DNA of 20,617 nt from a virus. The position numbers and the translations under genes were made by a program. Position 1 is the first letter of the stretch; every line of letters starts with the position of its first letter. Below, piece after piece: positions 16,136 to 20,617 of the stretch. The notes beneath the pieces are model-generated. The model saw nothing but the letters and a program-made list of their open reading frames with translations, did no database searches and was not told the origin of the DNA. The stretch covers positions 1 to 20,617 of the IMG/VR virus record IMGVR_UViG_3300042197_000630, one strand, 5' to 3'.

Positions 16136-16347
16136 GGCAAGCCCTTTGCATACTCAATCATTTCTTCATACGTCATGCCTTTATACGCTGCCGACTTCTC
16201 CATGTACGCGATCATGCGTTCCTCTGCTAAATCGCGTGACTTGCTACGTGCTTTGATCTTCACCCATTCAGTGTGTATATCTAAGCCACGCTCACTAGCC
16301 GTTGTGTATGGTGTGAGAGGAATGATATGTGTTTTCTGTCTGATCAT
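16132..16347 (-). CDS. Unknown small protein between the polymerase halves (71 aa)
   Basis: I do not recognise this family. It starts and ends with four-base ATGA overlaps with its neighbours (16344-16347 and 16132-16135), so it is very probably translated in series with them. The N-terminal 25 residues are neutral to basic (MIRQKTHIIPLTPYTTASER). The middle is Lys/Arg-rich (VKIKARSKSRDLAEER), and the end is an acidic helix (YKGMTYEEMIEYAKGLP). It is too small for a homing endonuclease and has no Cys/His cluster. A role in the replication complex is inferred from position alone. Confidence 0.68.
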   Translation of the reverse strand: MIRQKTHIIPLTPYTTASERGLDIHTEWVKIKARSKSRDLAEERMIAYMEKSAAYKGMTYEEMIEYAKGLP

Positions 16348-16679
16348 TTGATCGCTCCATACTTCTTTATCAAGATTTGATTGAGGAAAGCCGTCACGGC
16401 ATCAAAATCTTCTTGGCCTGACATTATCTTTCGCCACAATACAGGGTCTTTCTTTGCATAATTTACAAGCTTGTGCATGACTTTAGCAGCCCCTGTTAAT
16501 TGCAGCATTGTCGGTATCTTTATTGAGGACGGTAAGCCGTAGTCATCAGCAGCAATGACTGTATCTGGATGATCATTATCACGCATTGCTTTTGATAACT
16601 CGTACACTTCTTGCCACATCGCACGTGCAGCACCCTCTGCTTCGTGCGCTAGACGTTCTAGCTTTTCAATGTCAATCAT
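16344..16679 (-). CDS. Unknown helical protein after the polymerase N-terminal half (111 aa)
   Basis: I do not recognise this family. Its ATG overlaps the stop of the polymerase N-terminal gene by eight bases, and its stop overlaps the next start (ATGA). The protein is predicted almost all helical: IEKLERLAHEAEGAARAMWQ at residues 4-23, continuing through EVYELSKAMRDND, then TMLQLTGAAKVMHKLVNYAK, and a final helix FDAVTAFLNQILIKKYG. It lacks enzyme motifs, cysteines and membrane segments. A helical scaffold or accessory subunit of the polymerase would fit, but this is inference from location. Confidence 0.72.
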   Translation of the reverse strand: MIDIEKLERLAHEAEGAARAMWQEVYELSKAMRDNDHPDTVIAADDYGLPSSIKIPTMLQLTGAAKVMHKLVNYAKKDPVLWRKIMSGQEDFDAVTAFLNQILIKKYGAIK

Positions 16680-18354
16680 CGAACATCATCCTATCTGCTA
16701 TGAACATGCCTCGCAGCATTTCAGGTTGGTTTTGAAGGTTCATACCGCTGCCCCACAGTGTCTGACTACTAGACAAACGGCCAGGGACATACTGTGTTCC
16801 AAACTGTTTGTAATCACTGCGCATACGACCGTCTGCATCAATATCCGCTGTGATGTACGTGCTATACAGTTTGTGCTGTTCCTTGTATCTATTGAGTAGG
16901 ATCAGCATACGCCTAGCTGCATCGCTAGTACGCGGGTTCTCGATCATTGCTAGACGATTAGCTTCGTCTGTGCTTGCTGTCTTGCCTGTAAGTCTTAGCT
17001 GCTCAAAGAACAGCTTACCAAGTTGTTGCGACGAGTTTGGATTTGGATTGATAGTATCATCATCAACAGCCTCACGTGCTGCTGCAACAAACTCTGCACT
17101 TAGTTTGTCAACACTCGTACCAAACTCCATTTCTAGCTGCTGACGCATTGCAGCGTCAACACGATTACCTAGTACGGTAGCCGCAATCAGGTGTGGCTGC
17201 AATCGCATGACATGATCACGATAAAACTTCCACAGCTTCTGCGACTCTAACTCTTTCTCGATGCGTCGTGCGACTTCCCAAGTAATGCAAACATCCTTGA
17301 CGTTGTACTCCCAGAAGCTTGCAATGTTACCCCCTTCTTTCCATTCACTCTTCTCATTCTTATAGTAGGGGTGTGTTGTGTACTGCCCAGTGAGAAAGCC
17401 AAGATTGTGTGGCCATGTGGGATGCAGCGTGTGATGTGCAAGTAGCGTGTCAATCCACAACGGCTTTGCCTTGATACGATCTTTATACCAAAGCCACGCG
17501 CAGTCAAATCCCCCGTTTTGCGCCACAAGTTGTACACTTGCATAACGAAGCACACGCTGGATCGCACGTCTAACAGTTGCTTCATCAACCACCGACCAAC
17601 GATTATTTGACAAGCCCCGAAAGTTGATGCACATGCCCTCATTAGCGTTGTTTGCAAAGCCGATGCACGCTGTCTCATTAGCGATTACCTCTACGTCAAA
17701 CGATACTGGTTTGCCTTCTTGTATCATACGATCACACCATTGCACTGCTTCACGTGGTGAGGGATCATAGATAGGCGTGATGTTATGTTCACGCCACACA
17801 CCCCGTCGAACCATGTCTAACTTGCTAATGTCAAGCCTAAAGATTGGTTCTAGTGAAGGCTTACGCATGATGTTTGCAGGATTGTGTGCAATGATAAAGT
17901 CACGTTCTCCATCACCAACCACACTACCGCGCCATTGATCAATACCGGACTGCCCAACAATCGCTTGCAATGCAATGTCTCCAAGCACAAGTATGTGCTT
18001 GAGGTTGGGTAGTTGTGACAATTCCCATTGGAGCAGTGCATTCCAGTGTGATAATTCGCCACGTGATATTCCTTTCTTATCTCCACCTTTGGTATCTACT
18101 AGCTGACGCTTCACTACGTTAGTGATGTAAAAGTGTTGGCGATGCAAGCCAAAGCCTTTCATCACGTCCCATAGGAACCTACCTGATCCACCTACTAACG
18201 GCACTTTTAGTTGTGTTTCCCTAAACCCAGGTGCTTCACAAACAATAGCAATGCTACTGCCAAAGTTACCGTCAGCAAGGCAATCCGTAGTAAGCTGTGC
18301 AGCCTGCGCTTTGCGAATAAACTCACGGTTCAATTCTCCTACAGACTCAACCAT
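16672..18354 (-). CDS. UDG-exonuclease-DNA polymerase I, N-terminal half (560 aa)
   Basis: Residues 35-170 resemble family 4 uracil-DNA glycosylases: CEAPGFRE (39-46), VPLVGGSGRFLW (51-62), YITNVVK with N79, and AHNPAN (156-161) in place of the HPA/HPS block. Residues about 212-370 are a DnaQ-like 3'-5' proofreading exonuclease with Exo I D220-x-E222, Exo II N280-x3-D284 and Exo III Y350-x3-D354. Residues about 385-560 begin a family A polymerase: thumb helices, then GTQYVPGRLSSSQTLW (519-534), MNLQNQP (538-544) and LRGMFIAD (547-554). The gene stops six residues later, just before motif A, which lies in a separate gene 790 bases downstream. The start at 18354 has AGGAG at 18366-18370 and overlaps the kinase gene by 16 bases. 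UDG-polymerase fusions are known in SPO1-like phages. Confidence 0.9.
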   Translation of the reverse strand: MVESVGELNREFIRKAQAAQLTTDCLADGNFGSSIAIVCEAPGFRETQLKVPLVGGSGRFLWDVMKGFGLHRQHFYITNVVKRQLVDTKGGDKKGISRGELSHWNALLQWELSQLPNLKHILVLGDIALQAIVGQSGIDQWRGSVVGDGERDFIIAHNPANIMRKPSLEPIFRLDISKLDMVRRGVWREHNITPIYDPSPREAVQWCDRMIQEGKPVSFDVEVIANETACIGFANNANEGMCINFRGLSNNRWSVVDEATVRRAIQRVLRYASVQLVAQNGGFDCAWLWYKDRIKAKPLWIDTLLAHHTLHPTWPHNLGFLTGQYTTHPYYKNEKSEWKEGGNIASFWEYNVKDVCITWEVARRIEKELESQKLWKFYRDHVMRLQPHLIAATVLGNRVDAAMRQQLEMEFGTSVDKLSAEFVAAAREAVDDDTINPNPNSSQQLGKLFFEQLRLTGKTASTDEANRLAMIENPRTSDAARRMLILLNRYKEQHKLYSTYITADIDADGRMRSDYKQFGTQYVPGRLSSSQTLWGSGMNLQNQPEMLRGMFIADRMMFDD

Positions 18355-18914
18355 ATGCTGACAATCTCCTTCACCTGTTCACAGAAATGTGTGGTGCTAC
18401 TATCGTTTGACATTTCAAGGGTGCGCACACCTGGCAATTCAATGTAGCCACGACTGTCACCTGCAAAGGTTTTACCTTCACGATGCAAGCGCACTAACAA
18501 TACATTGCTGATACCAAAGTAAGGTAGCAATGGTGCAGCTTCGTAGTCAAATCCACTATCACTGCATACGAATATCTTGCTTGGTGACTTCTGTATCTCA
18601 CGCAATGCAAGCTTGCCAAACACGCGCATACCAAACTTGTCTTTGGCCCAATACTCAGACATGCTGATCTGCACATCCACATAACTGTTCTGAAACAGCA
18701 ATTCATCTGGTTCAGTTTTCTTGCTTTCGAGATACGCAACCTGTGCATCTGTAAGATTGAAGAATGCTTTAATACCATCCTTCAATGGGCGGCTCATTTT
18801 GAACCGCATTGTGTCAGGAAACGAGGACCATACATGATTAGCAGCAGTGTCTTTGCCACTGTGTCGAGGGCCATTGAACAGTATCAGCTTTTGATTAGCC
18901 AATCCGTGCAGCAT
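18339..18914 (-). CDS. dNMP kinase-like P-loop protein (191 aa)
   Basis: The start at 18914 is chosen because GGAGAG (18919-18924) lies four bases upstream; the ATG lies one base after the helicase stop. An in-frame TTG at 18926 would use no ribosome site. ILFNGPRHSGKDTAANHV (residues 11-28) is a Walker A loop of the GxxxxGKD type seen in phage deoxynucleoside monophosphate kinases such as T4 gp1. A later strand, KIFVCSDSGFDYEA, would carry the Walker B/substrate region, and VLLVRLHREGKTFAGDSRGY the lid-like basic segment. The family phosphorylates dNMPs to dNDPs to feed phage DNA synthesis. It lies between helicase and polymerase genes in one coupled operon. Substrate specificity cannot be read. 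Confidence 0.78.
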   Translation of the reverse strand: MLHGLANQKLILFNGPRHSGKDTAANHVWSSFPDTMRFKMSRPLKDGIKAFFNLTDAQVAYLESKKTEPDELLFQNSYVDVQISMSEYWAKDKFGMRVFGKLALREIQKSPSKIFVCSDSGFDYEAAPLLPYFGISNVLLVRLHREGKTFAGDSRGYIELPGVRTLEMSNDSSTTHFCEQVKEIVSIWLSL

Positions 18915-18915
18915 A

Positions 18916-20247
18916 TCACTCTCCAAAGATGCGGGGTTCTTTGATTGTCACTGACAGGGCCAAGCCCTTTGAGTCAGCAATCATTGTTACATGCTCACGC
19001 GCACGTGTGATTGCTGTGTACAGGTTCTTGCGATTAAGCAGTGTGTGATGTGACTTGTTGACCACATAAATCACATGCTTATACTCACTGCCTTGTGCCT
19101 TGTGTGTAGTCAATGCATACGCAAGATACAAGTCGTTTTGTGGATAGCCAATGCGCACTTGATTGTCCACCACAGTTTGCACAGCAGGTGGAATAGAGCA
19201 TATGCGATCCTCGAAGTCAACGACAATCTCATGCAGGTCAGTGATTTCGATAACCTTACCTACCTCACCATTGAACACACCATTGGTGCCGTTGTTGCAT
19301 TCAAGGTCGTACCAATTCTTAGCCATCACAACCTTGTCACCAACACCAACACGAATAGGCGGATCGTACACCTTACCATTGTATGACCTACGCGGTACAT
19401 CAATAGTCACACGATCATCTGGCATCAGCAGCATTTGCAGCAGCGCATTAAGCTTGTGTGTACCTACCCATGACTTGTTGCCAGGGGTGAGTATTTGATT
19501 ACGCAAGCTGGTGAAGTCAGACTTCTGCAATGCATTGATCCATTCAGGATGCAATGACTCTGCAATAACTTCTACTGGCCGATCAGTGATGATCAAGTCA
19601 AAGTCAGGCAGACGTTGTGGTGAGCTGCCTTTCAACACACGCTGCGCATTAGTCAGAATACCACTATCACCTGTCTGCCTATGCACACGATCAAGACGAA
19701 TGCCATCGAAGCGCTTGAGCAAGTCATTGAATGCAGTTGGTTTAGCTGCTAGTGCAGAGTTGCTTTCAATAGGTGGAAGCTGCGACTCGTCACCGAATGC
19801 AAGCAGCCTGCATCCTGCGGGAAATGCATCAAGCAAGTTGCGATGCAATTCTTGATTGACCATTGCGTATTCATCAGCAATAACCGTATCGTATTCGATA
19901 GGCTTCTCACGTGTCCTGCGCGGTACAGTTACACCATACGGCTTACCAGTGCGCGGATTGATTTCACGCGGTGCTGTGTATTGCAGCAGCATGTGAATGG
20001 TCATAGCAGGTGCGCCGGTTGCTTCACGAATACGGCGCGCAGCTTTACCAGTTGGTGCTGCAAGCACTGGATTGTAGCCATTCTCTACTAGCTTCTCATA
20101 GATTGTGCGCATGATCGTTGTCTTGCCACTGCCAGCAGGGCCAGTGACTGCGACAATTCTGCGTGACACATCTAGCGCACGTTCGACTGCAAGCTTCTGC
20201 TTCTCGTCAAACTGATCTAGTGTGATTGGTGTAGCTGCTTCTGACAT
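18916..20247 (-). CDS. RecD/Dda-like SF1B DNA helicase (443 aa)
   Basis: All main SF1 motifs are visible: motif I GPAGSGKTT (36-44), motif Ia LAAPTGKAARR (62-72), motif II DEYAM (125-129), motif III FGDESQLPPI (151-160), motif IV-like DRVHRQ (186-191), a beta-barrel-like insertion (about 280-360, starting VTIDVPRRSYNGKVYDPPIR), motif V TTHKAQGSEY (380-389) and motif VI LYTAITRAR (409-417). This is the arrangement of 5'-3' SF1B enzymes such as RecD2 and T4 Dda, which unwind DNA at replication forks or during recombination. The length equals a Dda-sized core without the N-terminal RecD2 extension. AAGGA lies seven bases before the ATG. The gene begins 10 bases after the ribbon-helix-helix gene ends. 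Confidence 0.93.
   Translation of the reverse strand: MSEAATPITLDQFDEKQKLAVERALDVSRRIVAVTGPAGSGKTTIMRTIYEKLVENGYNPVLAAPTGKAARRIREATGAPAMTIHMLLQYTAPREINPRTGKPYGVTVPRRTREKPIEYDTVIADEYAMVNQELHRNLLDAFPAGCRLLAFGDESQLPPIESNSALAAKPTAFNDLLKRFDGIRLDRVHRQTGDSGILTNAQRVLKGSSPQRLPDFDLIITDRPVEVIAESLHPEWINALQKSDFTSLRNQILTPGNKSWVGTHKLNALLQMLLMPDDRVTIDVPRRSYNGKVYDPPIRVGVGDKVVMAKNWYDLECNNGTNGVFNGEVGKVIEITDLHEIVVDFEDRICSIPPAVQTVVDNQVRIGYPQNDLYLAYALTTHKAQGSEYKHVIYVVNKSHHTLLNRKNLYTAITRAREHVTMIADSKGLALSVTIKEPRIFGE
18919..18924 (-). promoter_or_regulatory. Ribosome site that decides the dNMP kinase start
   Basis: GGAGAG immediately before the helicase stop TGA (18916-18918), four bases from the ATG at 18914. It overlaps the last helicase codons, so the two genes are translationally linked. 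Confidence 0.7.
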
Positions 20248-20256
20248 TTGTTTTCC

Positions 20257-20517
20257 TTACGGCGTTACTTGTGGATGAATGCCTGTGTTTTCTTTATGCA
20301 ATGCTGCTGCGCCAAATACGCAAAGCCATCGCATTAACTCGCCACGTGTAATGCCTAGCCTTTCTGCTTCGACATTCAGCAGCGCTAAATCTTCTTCATG
20401 CATACGCACTGCAACGCATCTACCACTGCTATTTAGTGATGCAATGCCTCTACGAAATGATAGCTTGATTGGTTTTGGTATTGTGATTGAACCAAGACCG
20501 GATACGTTTTCACTCAT
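20257..20517 (-). CDS. Ribbon-helix-helix-like DNA-binding protein (86 aa)
   Basis: Residues about 32-75 have the MetJ/Arc-type pattern: a basic strand GRCVAVRM, then helix EEDLALLNVEAERLG, a turn I-T-R-G, and helix ELMRWLCVFGAAALHK. The N-terminal 30 residues (SITIPKPIKLSFRRG) are basic and may be a flexible arm. RHH proteins dimerise and insert the strand into the major groove, most often as repressors. As first gene of the replication operon it may regulate its own transcription; a near-perfect inverted repeat lies just upstream. AAAGG lies eight bases before the ATG. Length is usual for such phage regulators, but the strand residues alone do not prove DNA binding. Confidence 0.7.
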   Translation of the reverse strand: MSENVSGLGSITIPKPIKLSFRRGIASLNSSGRCVAVRMHEEDLALLNVEAERLGITRGELMRWLCVFGAAALHKENTGIHPQVTP

Positions 20518-20537
20518 TGCGGATACCTTTGCTATAC

Positions 20538-20571
20538 AAAAATAGGCGGTAACATTACTGCTACCGCCTAT
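20538..20571 (-). terminator. Intrinsic terminator or attenuator ahead of the replication operon
   Basis: Read on the - strand, ATAGGCGGTA (20571-20562) pairs perfectly with TACCGCCTAT (20551-20542). The loop side extends by G-U, C-G and A-U pairs to close a GUAA (GNRA-type) tetraloop, giving a 13-bp stem. It is followed by a T-tract (20542-20538). The T-tract ends 20 bases before the ATG at 20517, leaving no room for a promoter. It may end a gene further right, or act as an attenuator in the leader. The repeat could also be an operator. Confidence 0.83.
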
Positions 20572-20617
20572 CGTAATGTATCACACGTGTTAGCTACAAA
20601 CACCGCTGCGAGAGTGT
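20572..20617 (-). other. Possible weak promoter region at the window edge
   Basis: No coding frame is visible in these 46 bases. On the - strand TTGTAG, 18 bases, then TACGAT (ending just inside the hairpin) could be a poor sigma-70 promoter for the replication operon; only three of six -35 bases match. The transcript would start inside the hairpin. A small palindrome ACACGTGT lies at 20583-20590. I see nothing stronger. Confidence 0.2.

Noticed and set aside
16672-16690. Intein or frameshift explaining the broken polymerase
   Set aside because: No intein splice residues (terminal Cys/Ser or His-Asn) at the break, and the halves are 790 bases apart with complete genes between.
1-20617. tRNA genes, CRISPR arrays, insertion sequences or attachment sites
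   Set aside because: Gaps between genes are under about 100 bases and show no cloverleaf, spaced repeats, transposase or integrase.

Overview
This window is a piece of a tailed, short-tailed (podovirus-like) bacteriophage genome. There is a major capsid C-terminus, a connector/nozzle-type pair, a tailspike, and a run of four large soluble-to-amphipathic internal virion (ejection) proteins, but no tape measure, tail tube or baseplate genes. A near-perfect bacterial sigma-70 promoter (TTGACA-N16-TATAAT) and good Shine-Dalgarno sites at most genes point to a bacterial host, and the pectate-lyase-type tailspike to a surface polysaccharide receptor. The host cannot be named from sequence alone.

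Layout. The + strand (1-13572) carries the late block: end of the major capsid gene, two small head-associated genes, an intrinsic terminator (1346-1378), a head-tail adaptor-like protein, a nozzle-like tail protein, a tailspike, a small membrane protein (holin candidate), then a palindrome-rich sigma-70 promoter followed by a GNAT acetyltransferase, and finally four internal virion proteins ending with a 1334-residue giant. The - strand (20517 down to 13569) carries a tightly packed replication operon: a ribbon-helix-helix-like protein, a RecD/Dda-type SF1B helicase, a dNMP kinase-like P-loop protein, a DNA polymerase I broken into two genes, an HNH endonuclease and a DUF3987-like replicative ATPase. 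The two blocks are convergent and their stop codons overlap (CTAA, 13569-13572), with no terminator visible between them. There is no intergenic stretch longer than about 100 bases.

The most unusual feature is the polymerase. Its first gene (560 aa) fuses a family-4-like uracil-DNA glycosylase domain, a 3'-5' exonuclease with all three Exo motifs, and the start of the polymerase domain up to the GRLSS...NLQN block. It then stops. The second gene (277 aa) begins about 790 bases later, right at polymerase motif A, and contains motifs A, B and C. Three small overlapping genes of unknown function sit between the halves. Every catalytic block is present once across the two genes, so this looks like a working two-subunit polymerase rather than decay.

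Regulatory structure is concentrated in four places: the terminator after the head genes, the GNAT promoter with nested inverted repeats, a GUAA-tetraloop terminator-like hairpin just ahead of the ribbon-helix-helix gene (20538-20571), and the unseparated convergent junction. Both terminators sit 16-20 bases upstream of a start codon with no room for a promoter, so the genes behind them must depend on read-through or antitermination.
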